Assembly: GCA_002104905.1 (NCBI GenBank)
Contig: MCFE01000394.1
Coordinates: 1 to 64,000, forward strand
Direction of reading: 5' to 3'
Length of the DNA: 64,000 nt
DNA from: Basidiobolus meristosporus CBS 931.73
Taxonomy: Eukaryota > Basidiobolomycota > Basidiobolomycetes > Basidiobolales > Basidiobolaceae
Under the pieces are notes generated by a model that saw only the letters and a list, made by a program, of their open reading frames with translations, made no database searches and was not told the origin of the DNA. The first letter of the stretch is position 1. Every line of letters begins with the position of its first letter. A program made the position numbers and the translations under genes. Positions 32,128 to 44,440 of the stretch are shown here, piece by piece.

Positions 32128-32933
32128 AGCAATTGCTATTGTTTGTGATCATCCAATCAATGCTTTTTTTTTTGAGATCCAAATCAAGCCATTGCAATTC
32201 AATGATCACTAAAATTTTGATGTAAGTAATATCAAGGTTGTCTCACATTTCAAACAGAACCCCTTTGAATAAATACCCTGCATTTATATACATCATCTGT
32301 AGCACCAGTGCAGCCATCTGACATGTTTTGCACCTATCCATTTATTCACTTGCTAGCTATGACACCTTATCCAATCACTAGGATCAGGGATTTACTTGCT
32401 GAATGACCAAAATGGGATATTTGGTGGCAAATCAGGTAGCTTGTATAATGGTCAAAGAGCCAATTGGGGGCTGACAGCTTCATGATATTTTTGGCTCAAT
32501 TAACCACAGAGATACCATAAAATTGGAGTGATAGTAACCAAAATGATATGTATCAGTGTAGTTTATAGTGTGATATGCATTTATTTCATTTACATAAAAG
32601 AAATACATCCAAATATAGGATCTTACCTACCATATTAGTGGTGTCCAATTGCACATGTGATGTAAATATTACTAGTAGGTGTGATCATCCACGCCAACCT
32701 CATCATGTCAAATTGTACCATAGCGTACAAGGTTATCCCACTTGGTGCAAAATTGTCCAAGAGTGGTCCTGCATACTGGTAGCTACAATATTGCACCCAA
32801 CTGTTCTTAGAGACTGTGGATTACACTGTGCACCCTGGTATGGTACAATGGATTAAGTCTATTTGCTGAGGGGGTACTATGTGTTGTAGAAGCTTTAGCA
32901 CCATAATAATCATACAAATCAATTACTTAAATC

Positions 32934-33302
32934 TGTTACAATTCAAGAACTGATTTGAATATAAGGAACTTATCAAGAAATAGTGATGATAGTTAAACTG
33001 TTGTTTATTAATAAAGAAGCTCATTATTTATACCTTTGTAGAGGAAATATAGCTCTAACACTAAGCAAGGAGGATTTCTCAATATTCAGGAGCATTCTGC
33101 AACAGTTTCAGGGTTAGTACATAATAGTTAGCATTAGTGCTAATTTGATCCCAACTATAGGGGAATAATCATAAGATTGTAGATCTGAAGAAAGTGGCAA
33201 AGTTAGAGCTGTGAATTAGTCCCACAGTGACCAAGACTATTCCAGAATTGCCAAGTAAACTTTTAGCTGCTGAATGATACCAAATAGTTCAGTATTCCAG
33301 CA
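32934..33302 (-). mobile_element. Solo LTR of Ty1/copia family with 5-bp TSD
   Basis: The 369-bp sequence from TGTTACAATTC to ATTCCAGCA matches the LTRs of the copia element at 40232-43827. It is flanked on both sides by AAATC (32929-32933 and 33303-33307), a perfect target duplication. It lies just outside the right end of the Harbinger-like element. Confidence 0.85.
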
Positions 33303-33596
33303 AAATCAGTACTAGCTATCCAAGAAAACTTTGGGTGGATTCTTAATAGAACTTACCTAAGACATTTTCACCCAGAAATCAGGTACTCTGAACATTGAGC
33401 TTCTTGTGATTTCCTAACCTTGAACATATGTTTCTGTGATAAACCTTGACATATTCTGCTTGTTTGATTGTCACGATCTTGTAACAGTGTAGGCAGTACT
33501 TAACATTGTTTTAATCAATATGTGAGCATCTTGCGACCTACTTGCTCTTGGGAGCCGAATATGTGGCTGTCATAATGCCAGCAGCTTACAATTATT

Positions 33597-34330
33597 AGAC
33601 TTGATCCGTTGGATAGTACCACATTGAGCTATGAGGGCCAAATGATGCCATAGTGTGCCTGGGAGGCTAAGTGAGCCTAAACTTGGCCACAGAGTGTGAA
33701 ACATAGCTCTTCATCTTCATGCAGAGCAGCCCCTGTGTTTCACCCATTGAGTTGGAGAAAATCCATTTTTTGACATTTTTTTTTTGGATCAATGTTGTGC
33801 ATGATGTGTAAGAGGACAGAAGGACTGAAGACATGCATCTGGTACTCAATACCCATGGCACTCTGAATCTAGCTCCTGTAGCGTATATCATGTCACAAAA
33901 ATGAATGGCACTATCTTGGTCCATTGGTACTATCTGGCACTATATTTAAATATTAGCCCTAAAGTAAGACCTATACAAAGCACTTATAGTGCCATATAGT
34001 ACCAGTGAACCAAGATAGTGCCATTCATTTTTGTGACATGATATACGCTACAGGAGCTAGATTCAGAGTGCCATGGGTATTGAGTACCAGATGCATGTCT
34101 TCAGTCCTTCTGTCCTTTTACACATCATGCACAACATTGATCCAAAAAAAAGGCCAAAAAATGGATTTTCTCCAACACAATGGGTGAAACACAGGGGCTG
34201 CTTTGCATGAAGATGCAGAGCTATGTTCCACACTCTGGGGCCAAGTTTAGGTCTACTATGCCTCTCTGGCACGTAATGGCACTATTTGGCACTCATGGCT
34301 GAATGTGGCACTATCCAACAGAGCAAGTCT
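33597..34330. mobile_element. 734-bp palindromic MITE, copy 2
   Basis: Termini are AGACTTGATCCGTTGGATAG and GAGCAAGTCT, flanked by ATT on both sides (33594-33596 and 34331-34333). It has the same length and arm structure as the 24390 copy. Confidence 0.85.
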
Positions 34331-34339
34331 ATTGACCCT

Positions 34340-35110
34340 CTACTTAATACTACAGCAGGTTTGTTTTAACATTTTGCTGGTTTATTGCCCAATAAGCTAC
34401 AACACTTTATGGTGTCTGAACAGTATTTTGGCTAGACTTATACAACATTTTGATAGTCTTATTGCAATTATATTTGTCTGAGTAGACTCAACAGGCTCAT
34501 CCATACAATTGCCTTATATGACAAAAAATTGGACAGTGTTTTGTCACCTACTTTGTGGATCCTGGCTGACATTTTGAGGGCAGTACAACAGCCTACAGCA
34601 AGTCCTGTCTTATGCTGCTGTACCAATATATAAATGAAATTCCCTTTTTCTGGCTCTCCATGCACCTTTCAAATGATGCACATTGAAATCACTTCTCCTT
34701 GTATTCCTGCCTACTACTTTCTAGGGTAAGTAACAGATACCTTGAATTAAGAGATGCTAGCACTTCCTGCTAACTACTGCAATTGACACACTTGGAAACC
34801 TCAGCCTTACTGCTCTCAATTTGATACTGGCAAAGTTGCTAAATACCTTGTATGGCTGGTTATATATTAATTTTGCAAACATATGCTGGATTGCTGTCAC
34901 TTTAGCCATTAGTACATCCTGAGTTACTGCAAAGTACTCTCTGGCACTTAGCCATAGTATTCCTTCTTCCTGCTGGATCTGGGACTCTTGTAGGTGCCCT
35001 CTGGCTCTTGTTTGTGTGAGTTCTGTATTGAAAGATGTGGAAATTGGTTTGTAATCAGGAAAGACCTAGCATAATATAGTAAAGGCATCATAAGAAAATT
35101 AGTTGCTTTT
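34340..35110 (-). mobile_element. Repeat family R2, copy b
   Basis: It aligns with 21440-22140, for example the part before the MITE-like AACATTTTGCTGG and the CTGCTGGATCTGGGACTCTTG region. Frames are destroyed. Confidence 0.4.
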
Positions 35111-37070
35111 TGTGACTGACCCTACCTTGCATTACTTAACTAATTACCCATGTGTTGGGACTGCTTAGCTTCTTAGTCCTATAGGTATAAGAATCTCCTT
35201 GAACACATTTGTACTGATTAGTTTATAACTGCTACTAGCTGTTCTCTGTTAGCCAACTCATCACATCCATGATGGACTTGAAGGATATATTCTTAATGAG
35301 TATAGGATAAGGTAGTATTGTACCTTGTCTTGCCCTCCTATTGACATATGTTCTCTTCATAGGAAACTCCCATAGGGTGATGCAAGATGCATTATTCACC
35401 ACAAACCATGCAAGATGGAGTAAAGAATAACAGTAGTGCCCAAGATCTACACACTTAGGTTCATGCTTTTTTATATTCTTGCTGCTGCCTAATATCTGCC
35501 TGATAGGAGATTAGTATCAGCCAGCTGGGTGAAGCAGCAGAAGTACTTGGCTTGATGGGGTATTTCATCATTGATGAGCATATGAACTTACTGACTAAGC
35601 CTAATTACCAATTTATTTTTATTGATGCCACTGTGCTTTTTTCCTGGTGTAAAAAATCTTGTCTCCTATATTAGTGACTTGTGTGTGCAAGGACTTAGCT
35701 CCTGATGGGTTTGGATCATCTGGTGGCTCCAGATGAGAAACAAGTCCAGTGTTGTAATGCAAATAATATCAGCAGATCATGTAAGGATGGTAACTTGTAA
35801 ACATTAGTGCTTGAAATTTGCATTAGAGAGCAAGCATATAATCACCTAGGTTACAGAGCTGTCATTTAGAAGTGTTATATTTTGAATGATTGAGATATAT
35901 GTTAATGGGAGTACTAGAACATGTTGAAGCTGAGTGTGATAGTCAGCATTGTTTCTACTTGCAGGAAAGCATAAATCCTTGCAAATCTGAGTTGCCCAAC
36001 ACAGTGATGAATTGGACATGACAGCTCTAAATTGTTATTAATTATTATGTTCAAGGCACTTCTGACTATAGTCACTTAGGTTAACAGCCATCTAGGACTT
36101 CTACCAAAGGAATATAGCTCATATGACCCTTTTTGTGAAAGTAGCTGCTCCCTTTATTGGCAGTGAATTTCAGTCCCAAGGTTAAGCATGGCAGCTGAAG
36201 CAAGGCAGTACAATGGGGAGTACAGAGGAGCTGTGTCTGCAAAAACTGCTCCCCATCCTAAGTGTTTTTCAAAAGGTACAATCCCAATTTTATTACTATT
36301 ACCAATGATAAGATTCATAGTCAAAAATTAACTCAAATTTCATCAAAGCTTAATTGCAACATATTTTTCACTGATGTGAAACATATGCAGAAAGTGTAGG
36401 TTGTTAGCCCTGGTGTACCATGAAGCCAACTTGCCTTGTTCTGCCTTAGAAACAAAGCACTCTGTCTAGTCAGAATACTAAGAGTCTATATACCCTCAAT
36501 GATTACATACCTATCAGTTGGCATGTGGTAGTTGGACTGAGCATACTTGGTACATTTCCTGAGCAGCACACTGCCAAGCTATTCTCCACCATCATCAGCT
36601 GTAATGAATGCTCACCAAGTCATATCTCATTTTTCAATTTCTAAGCTGTGCTATTACCTCATCAATGCAAAGAGCTTTCAACAATCACATTTATAAGTGC
36701 AGTAGAGCTCACTGCAACTTTGTATTCATTTGATTAAGGTACAGGAGTACCTCTACTACACCTGCAGTTGTTTTGGGTTGTATTATTAATAAGTGCACAC
36801 TCTCCTTGAGCATAAAGCTTAGTGCAGAATATGTGACTACCACAATTGCTGGCTCCAATCTGCATATTCAGGAACATCTAAAGCTGCAGCAAAGAGTGTT
36901 TTTTTATCAAACATGTATGAGATATTGCTTCATCACTAGTACTGAGTCCATGTCTCATTGACTTCCCAGCATGAATTTATTCAAATACCCAGTTCCTTCA
37001 CTATTTTGGTATCTAAGTTGTGCCCTTACACTTGCAATACCCCTTCAATTCTCCACAATACTCAAGATAA
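35110..37070. other. CpG-poor region without recognised element
   Basis: No gene or element recognised; short chance frames only. Confidence 0.35.
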
Positions 37071-37453
37071 TATTGCAACTTGAGAAGTGATTTGAATACA
37101 AGGAACTTATCAAGAAATTGTGATCATGGTTGAATTACTGTTTATTCATAAGGAGGCTCAGTATTTATACCTTTGTTGTTGTAATACAATTGCAATACCA
37201 AGTAAGGAGGGCTTTGCAAAATTCAGGAGTATTCTGTGACAGTTATAGGAGTAGTATATAATGCTTTGTTAAAGTGCTAACTCATCTTAAGTGTTTTGAT
37301 CTTGACTATAGAGGAATAATAATAGAATTATAGATCTGAAGAAAGTGGTAAAGTTAGGGCTGTAAGTCAGTCCTAGAATGAACAAGACTAGTCCAAAATT
37401 TTCAAGTGAGTTCTTTGCTGCTGAACAATACTAAATAGCTCAATATTTCTACA
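37071..37453 (-). mobile_element. Solo LTR of Ty1/copia family, older copy
   Basis: From TATTGCAACTTGAG to ATTTCTACA the sequence follows the copia LTR with more substitutions and a small insertion. No matching target duplication is seen (GATAA against GAGAC). A smaller LTR 3' fragment may lie at ~39790-39836. Confidence 0.7.
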
Positions 37454-37459
37454 GAGACA

Positions 37460-40231
37460 TCCTGCACTGCCAAGTGACCACAGCTGTGAGTTTCTTTTGA
37501 AAAATTGTAATAGAAATCCCACTTTCAAATGTTCAGGGAGCTGTAGATACAGTTTATAGTTGCTATTCTTTTGAGGTGCTATTGCATCATAAAGTATCAT
37601 AATCTGGCAACTAGTCCAAATGTATTCCATAGTAGCACTGTATTCAGCTAAAAACCTACATTACATTCCCTCTTGGTGATGCACAACACTGCCTATCTTT
37701 GCTATAGCCTTATATATGTGTAGTACCATACCATCTTAATTTTTTGTGTATCCTACAGTACAGTTCCATAGTATACAGCAGCTGAGCAATGAGTGTTGAG
37801 CCAAGAGAAGACTTATGTGCTCATAGTAGCTTGGTAATTTGCACAAGTTTACACTCTACAATGCACTTTCAGTGCTTTGATATTTCTGTAATATTTAGTT
37901 ACTGTTAATTAGGATCACCCACAAATTTTCTGCCCTTTCAACAATAGATGTCACAAAACAACTCATTGACTTAACTATGTAGTTGTGGGACCTAGTACAT
38001 GAGAGTGCTCAGCAGCCATTGGCTAAGAGGCATCACATGTCATGAGCACTTGGTACATCAGTAAGCCTTTTGTGTCATCAACATCTCACCTAGACATTAG
38101 ATCTGAAGAGAATAGGTAACTCAGGCACAAACCAGCAGACATTACAGTAAAAAGGATGGCTTTTGTTTACTAATACAGCTCAGTCACATATGCATCATCT
38201 CCTAGCTATTTTCTGCAGCTCTGTAATGCTAATACAAGGCAGTACAATGACATTGTATCAGAGCTTGAACAAATCCAAAATTCTAGTGCTCTAAGCCAAG
38301 ATGTGCTCTTTCTACTAAGTATTTGGCAGCTTGGTGTGGTTGCATTAGATACTGGCGTTAAGAAAATGGCAATACTTATGATGTCAAACATCTTTTGGGA
38401 ATATTTCTCCTGCATTCTTGCAACAATGACAATAGCAGTGCATGAGTAGCAGCTTGGTCTGTATGCTCCAATTTCTTTATCTTGTCAGCCTAATTATTGT
38501 GGGAAGCCTTCACTCAGTGTCCTTGCCTCATAAAGCAGCTATAGCAGTAAAAGTTCCTCTAGTTTTGTTGCTTTTCTTATTTTCTAAATGCTGCTTGGAC
38601 ACGGGTAACATACTGGTTTTAATTTCCCCACTTGTCTACCTTGTTTAAGTCACTGTAATGTAACCTTTTTTGACAAAGTGCAAAGGCATGTTGTATTCTC
38701 TTCCCTCCAAAGAATGCAGGAGATACTTATGATAGCTATGTTAGCTGCAAGCAAACATAATATGTATACAGTATTCAGAAGGTCTCTATCAAAGAGTTGC
38801 TTGAAATTGGCTCTGATATTATGTCCTTCTCTGAGTCTTCCAAACCTTGTGGGCTAAACTGGAAGCAAATATTTCTTCAGCAATGAAACCTTACACACCA
38901 ATACATGCAGCACAAATGGCCCCTGTGGTATAACTTCAAAGCTATACGTATGTGCAAAAGACTTTCAAAATGACAATATTACCTATGCTGGAGTTTAGTA
39001 ATATAATTCCTTGAAAGTATACAAAGCTGAGATGTAACTACTGGATTTGAGGAAATGTAAAATGCTAATGTGGTTAAATAATACATAATGTGTAACAATA
39101 TGCAGATAATATAAGCTTACTAACTTACATATCCAACTATAGACAGTGTATTGGAGTGTACCTGTGATAAAATGCAATTGCAATCTACAAACTCAACAAT
39201 TGGAAGTAAATGTACACATACTTATCATGTCACAAAGGTAATTTGTAGTGACTGTATTAGTGAGTAGATATAAATACAAACAGCACGAGACAAGCAAAAT
39301 CAGCAACCAGAACGGCATTTTGATTTTGTCAGCAGTTTATCCATCCAAGTTGCAAAAGCCATGTTGGAGAATTTCTAAAGGCATAATGATGCTGACATCA
39401 TGCAAAATTGGTTACAAAATGCCAATCTTTGTGTCTTGAAGCATTGCATAAAGTTGGTATATAAGTACCTAACCAGAGAATCTACAGTATAGAAGTGCAA
39501 TGGCACTGTATAAGGTTGGCAACAATACGCAAAGTAGCTTGGTGTTCATCTGTCTGTAGGCTTGAAACAGTTGTAGCTGTGTTGGGTATGCTAAGTAATA
39601 TAAAAAATTTATTACAACAGCTTCATAGTCCCTATTGAAGTAGGTTAAGGATATGTGCATAGTATTCAATCAATATTCCCATCTAATACTGACATCAAGA
39701 GATTATTCCTAGAAGCAATGATCTGATTGATGTGACACTGATGAGGCAATCAGTGTGCCTTTCAGTAGCCAAAACTACTCCTGAGTCTTTAAGTAAGCTC
39801 AGATCCTAGTATTACCAAATAGCTCAACATTTCAACTCTTCTACTTTACTCAATTACACATTGATCATATCTTCTTTCAGAGATTTGATGCTCTGGCTAA
39901 GTCAACAGTTTTGCTAATGAATCTGCATATGATTTGTCAGTTTAGCAATGAGCCAAATCTATCACATTATTATCCACCACTTTACTTACAATGTTCATAA
40001 TAATTTCAGGTTCTAACTTCTGACATACCTCACAAAATTTTTGGCCGATGAGATAGGGCCCTGCATGTCCTAATGGTGCAATCTAGTTTCTCTGAATTGA
40101 ACATCTCAATGTTTGGAGCTACTTGATATATCAAATGTGTACCTATAGGCTACAGTGGAGTACCTCCTCAAATGGTTTGTAACAGCATGTGAGTAAATAT
40201 ATCATGCTCTGCTGCTGCAAATTAATCTTAC
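37460..40231. other. CpG-poor region without recognised element
   Basis: A hydrophobic 68-codon frame at 38442-38648 has no support. Apart from a possible LTR scrap near 39800, nothing was recognised. Confidence 0.35.
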
Positions 40232-40600
40232 TGTTGCAACTTAGGAAGTGATTTGGATATAAGGAACTTATCAAGATATACTGATAATAGTTGAGTTGTT
40301 GTTTATTAATAAGGAAGCTCAGTATTTATACCTTTGTAGAAGAAATATAGCTGTAACACTAAGTAAGGAGGGTTTCTCAGTATTTCAGGAGCATTCTGTG
40401 ACAGTTTCAGGGTTGATACATAATGTTTAGTAATAGTGCTAATTTGATCACAACTATAGGGGAATAATCAAAAGATCATAGATCTGAAAAAAGTGGCAAA
40501 GTTAGAGCTGTAAATTAGTCCCATAGTGACCAAGACTAGTCCAGAATTGTTAAGTAAATTTTTGCCGCTAAATGATACCAAATAGTCCAGTATTTCAACA
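40232..40600 (-). repeat. Copia 3' LTR
   Basis: This 369-bp LTR is bounded by TG...CA, nearly identical to 43461-43827 and related to the solo LTRs at 32934 and 37071. The pol frame ends 6 nt inside it. Confidence 0.85.
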
Positions 40601-41356
40601 CTCTCCCTCAACTGAAAAATTTCTCAATCCTAATTCCTCCCTGAGATTCTCATGTTGTGGCCTAGCAAGTGGTTCTGTCAATATATCTGCCACCATTTTG
40701 TTAGTTGGGCAGTACACTAACTCTACCAAGCTATTTTCTACAGCTTCCCTCACAGAGTGATGCTGTACATCAATGAGCTTAGTCCTGGCATGATTAGTAG
40801 GATTTCTAGCTAATGAGGTACAACTTTGATTATCCTTGTAAATACATGTAGGTGGATTTGAATAAAAACCTAAGTCATTGCGTAATTTTTGTAGCCATAC
40901 AGCCTCCTTAGTTGCTTGGCATGCAGCCATATATTCTGCTTCAGTTGTAGATAGGGCCAAAGTTGCTTGTTTCTTACAATTCCAAGTAATAGCTGCAGCA
41001 GCATAAAGAAATACATATCCTTTGGTAGAACATATGTTAATCAGATCCCTACCCCAATCTGAATCACTATAACCATTAAACGTTTGCTTATTAGCTGATC
41101 CAGAGTATTCCAGTACCATATTTATGGTACTTTGTAGATGTCTGACAATCAGCGTAACTGCTGCAATTTGATCTGATCCATAATTCTGCATGAATTGACT
41201 GACTATTCCAACTGCCACTGCAATGTCTGGATGTGTAGACACCATCAAGTACATTAGGCTACCAACTATTGATTGATAGGGAGTGTTTTGCTCAATATTT
41301 GAGCTGATTTTGTCTATAACTGGCTTAGATATGCTTGATTTCAGGTTATTGTCCAA
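40595..41356 (-). pseudogene. Copia pol C-terminus: RT end and RNase H
   Basis: This is the longest open part of the element (253 codons). It shows copia RT/RNase H landmarks: YQSIVGSLMYLMVSTHPDIA, GYSDSDWGRD, LSTTEAEYMAACQATKEAVW, DNQSCTSLARNP and ADILTEPL. The RNase H Asp of SDSDW and Glu of TEAEY are present. The coding sequence runs across the polypurine tract and stops at TGA inside the LTR. It is joined to broken frames upstream, so it is not active. Confidence 0.85.
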
Positions 41357-41522
41357 AGGAGAAGCTGCAGGTTTGCAATTTTCCTTTTTGAAGCATCTAA
41401 GAATGTCCCTGGTGTACTTGGACTGATTCAGCTAAATTTTCTGCGTAGGATGAACACACCCTTTTTAAGCTGTTTCACATATATACTTTAATCTGCAGTG
41501 CTACATGAGAACTCAATTTCCT

Positions 41523-41885
41523 CTAGATATGTGTCAATCTTCTTATACCATGCACTAGGTGCCTGCTTAAGCCCATACAACAGTTTTCCAAGTTTGCACA
41601 CCTTTTGAGGGTCTTTAGGATTGGTAAAACCTTCTGGTTGCTCCATATATATAAAGTTTCTTGCAAATTCCCATTTAGAAAGGCTGTTTTGACATCCATT
41701 TGGTGTAGATATAGACTGTGTACAGCTGCCAGGGCTAGAACTTTCCTAATGGACTCAAACCTGGCAACCAGAGCGGATGTTTCCTTAAATTCTAGTCCCT
41801 GGATCTGGGAATAGCATTTACCCACTAATCTTGCCTTATACTTGTCAATGGCACCATTTGGGGTTATCTTGATCTTTAGACCCAT
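41523..41885 (-). pseudogene. Copia reverse transcriptase N-terminal part (RVT_2)
   Basis: [34 protein letters not shown] and [20 protein letters not shown] are classic RVT_2 motifs, including the first catalytic Asp ([11 protein letters not shown]). The frame breaks before the YVDD block. Confidence 0.85.
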
Positions 41886-42157
41886 CTACATCCTATTGGC
41901 TTTCTCCCATTTGGAAAATCAACCAGTTCCCATGTTTTTGCCATGATCAGTGATTGGTACTCCTTGTACATAGCTAGTTGCACATTGTAGCATCTGGACT
42001 TTGTATTGCCTGTTCCAGATTCTGAGGTTGGGCAAATCAGGCAAGATAAGCTTCTTCATGATCATTAGATGTCTGCCACCAGGATCCATGAGCACTTCTT
42101 ATTCTGGTAGATCTCCTGACTGGGATAATCTGCTCTGATCTGGAACTGGTAGATTTA

Positions 42158-42373
42158 TCAAATATTTGTCTTGGCTCCAAAGGACAGTGTTTTTGTGGGG
42201 CCACATATGTTAGAGTGTACAATAGCCAATATTTGAGTGGTATTGACGCCTTCTGAGCTCTTGAAATGTTGCCTAGCTAATATGCCATATGAACATCCCT
42301 TACAAGCATTCAATTTGATTGGAATTGAGTATTCTAGGCCCAAGACAAGCTGATTTTTCACCAATTGGCTCAT
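42158..42373 (-). pseudogene. Copia integrase N-terminal fragment
   Basis: NACKGCSYGILARQHF and LAIVHSNICGPTKTLSFGA match the C-x-x-C and VHSDICGP segments before the copia integrase core. The first catalytic Asp position reads HSN, and the rest of the core is absent. Confidence 0.7.
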
Positions 42374-42927
42374 TTTCTGTTCCCCAATGTGTCCTTGTCT
42401 GCTATACCATGTTTCCCAGTTAGTTTCATCAGCTTTGGCAATGTTGACATACTAAGGTACAATGCTCTTGCATTGTGACTTGTATTTATTGTGACTTTTG
42501 ATTCCCAAACCTAATTTTGTCCATTTTCACTCAATATTGAGCAGCTCATCTTAGTAAAAACAAATTTCAGTCCCTGAGCAGTTGCTGCACTGATTGATTG
42601 TGGGTTCTTAGCAATAGCAGGTAAATAGAGTACATCAGTCAATGCAGCCATTGTTGCCCCTGAGCTATTGCTCATATTTAGTTACATAGACCCCCCTGCA
42701 GTAGCTTCCAGAGCAGAGTTATCTCCCAGATAAACCTTTCTTACAGGAAAAGTTTTTAAGTTGCTGATCCACTCCTTTATTCCAGAAGTATGCTGTGATG
42801 CTCCAGAGACAATATACCATTCATTACTTCAGTTACTTGAACTCTCTTATACGGTTACAAATAACTGTTCATCAGTAATTATATGGTTTGCCTGCTCTAG
42901 TTTCTGTTTTTTGTCTGCTTCTTTCAT

Positions 42928-43302
42928 CTAGCATTCTCTTGCCCAGTGTCCTGGCTTTATACAGTAGTTACAGTAAACAGGTTTTCTTTGGTTTTGTTGC
43001 TTCTCCTTCTTTTCTGAGTGCATTTCTGAGCTGAATAAAGCATTATCTTCAATTTTCTCTGCTTGATCATTATATCTGAGTTCTTCATGGAGAAGTCTTC
43101 CTTTGACAAAGTCTAAAGTCATATTGTTTTCTTTGCTCTCAAAAGAAAGTAAGAGTGACTCATACTTGTCTGGTAGGCTGCAATGCAGACAGAGTATCTT
43201 TTCTTCATCATCTATACCAGCATTAACGCTGTAGAGTTCTTCTGCAAGTGTCTCCATTCTGGTAATGAGTTGTAGCATGTCACCATCTGGCTTTGTCCTC
43301 AA
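42928..43302 (-). pseudogene. Copia gag (UBN2-type) with zinc knuckle
   Basis: MLQLITRMETLAEELYSVNA, ILCLHCSLPDKYESLLLSFE and the zinc knuckle YCNYCIKPGHWAREC (C-x2-C-x4-H-x4-C) identify a copia gag. Nearby upstream codons to ~43400 continue it with stops. Confidence 0.8.
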
Positions 43303-43448
43303 GTTGGAGAACTTTTGTTTTAAGTAAAGCTTGCTTGATACTTACTTTACTCTAAAGATCTTCTGAGAGGATTCTCATGCTGCTTTGGAAGTATTTGAGG
43401 CATTGATTTGCTGGTCAAAGTCATCTTTAGATTAGATGAAGGCAACAA

Positions 43449-43460
43449 GGGCTCATAACC
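43449..43460 (-). other. Primer binding site for initiator-Met half tRNA
   Basis: The plus strand reads GGGCTCATAACC, the anticodon-stem-loop sequence of initiator-Met tRNA, immediately next to the 5' LTR. This implies priming by a tRNA cut in the anticodon loop, as known for Drosophila copia and yeast Ty5. Confidence 0.75.
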
Positions 43461-43827
43461 TGTTGCAATTTAAGGAGTGATTTGGATACAAGGAACCTAA
43501 CAAGAGATAGTGATAGTAGTTGAATTCTTGTTTATTAATAAGGAAGCTCAGTATTTATACCTTTGTAGAAGAAATATAGCTATAACACTAAGTAACAATG
43601 GTTTCTCAGTATTCAGGAGCATTCTGTAACAGTTTCAGGGTTTATACATAATGTTAAGTAATGGTGCTAATTTGATCATGACTATAGGAGAGTAATCAAA
43701 GCATCATAGATCTGAAAAAGTGGCAAAGTTAGAGCTGTAAATAAGTCACACAGTGACCAAGACTATCCATAACTGTTAAGTAAACTTTTAGCCGCTGAAT
43801 GATGCCAAATAGTCCAATATTTCAACA
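43461..43827 (-). repeat. Copia 5' LTR
   Basis: This 367-bp LTR runs from TGTTGCAATTT to ATTTCAACA. Confidence 0.85.
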
Positions 43828-43829
43828 CT

Positions 43830-44440
43830 TGTTCAACTCTGCATAAGTTGACAGGCTTTTCTAACTGCTGCTAGAGCACTTCAAAATAAAAGTATCACAA
43901 GTTCTTTGAGGCTACCATATATCAATTAAAAGCCAGTGATCATGTCCAGAGCTCATGCAAATTGACTACTTCTTGGCAAAGGTTTACATATTCCAAGGAT
44001 ATTTTCAATGGTATTTGCACATGTTTGCAGATTGCATTATTGAGATGCTTAAGATTGTGGTCAATATTGTGGTTCTAATTTGGCACAGCTTTCTGTCCAC
44101 ATTCTTCAAGTTTGACTTCAATATCAACAACAAAGCTCAAATTGCAATATTATTCTGATTCACCAAGGATACCTTGCAAAGACTGTCAAAAAGAATTGCT
44201 GCTCAGATTTCAAAATGTTGATGCTATAAATCCTCATCACATCAATAAATTGGTACCCTTTGAATGTTCTCCGCCAATTTTTGCACTCAATAATGCAAGA
44301 CCTTGATTCAACTCCTGCATTTGTGTACATTGATTGACTGTTGACTCTTTTACATACTGCTTACTTCCTGACTTGACTCAATATTCTTCTTAGATGAATA
44401 TACTGTGGATTTATTTCCATTTAGACTTTGTTAGTACCTC
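43830..44440. other. CpG-poor region without recognised element
   Basis: No gene or element recognised. Confidence 0.35.

Larger units (their letters stand above)
29424..32860. mobile_element. PIF/Harbinger-like two-gene DNA transposon (decayed)
   Basis: The left end AGACTTGCTCTGTTTGATGG and the right end (read inward) AGACTTAATCCATTGTACCA are imperfect inverted repeats and resemble the MITE termini. Flanking triplets are ACT (left) and ATT (right), a near-matching 3-bp target duplication. Inside are a DDE transposase on the minus strand and an accessory ORF on the plus strand, with overlapping 5' ends near 30881-30942. A solo gypsy LTR (30343-30705) is inserted in the transposase frame. A second inverted copy of the same gene pair is at 60.6-62.7 kb. 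Confidence 0.75.
40232..43827 (-). mobile_element. Ty1/copia LTR retrotransposon, internally deleted
   Basis: Both LTRs (40232-40600 and 43461-43827) begin TGTTGCAA and end TTTCAACA. At 3.6 kb it is shorter than a usual ~5 kb element. Gag, pre-integrase, RT and RNase H follow in copia order on the minus strand, with the integrase core mostly missing. The primer site is at 43449-43460 and a purine tract (GTTGAGGGAGAG) at 40601-40612. Flanks CTTAC and CTTGT share only three of five bases. Confidence 0.88.

Noticed and set aside
38442-38648. Hydrophobic 68-codon frame resembling a membrane protein
   Set aside because: Isolated, in CpG-poor decayed sequence, no conserved copy and no gene signals.
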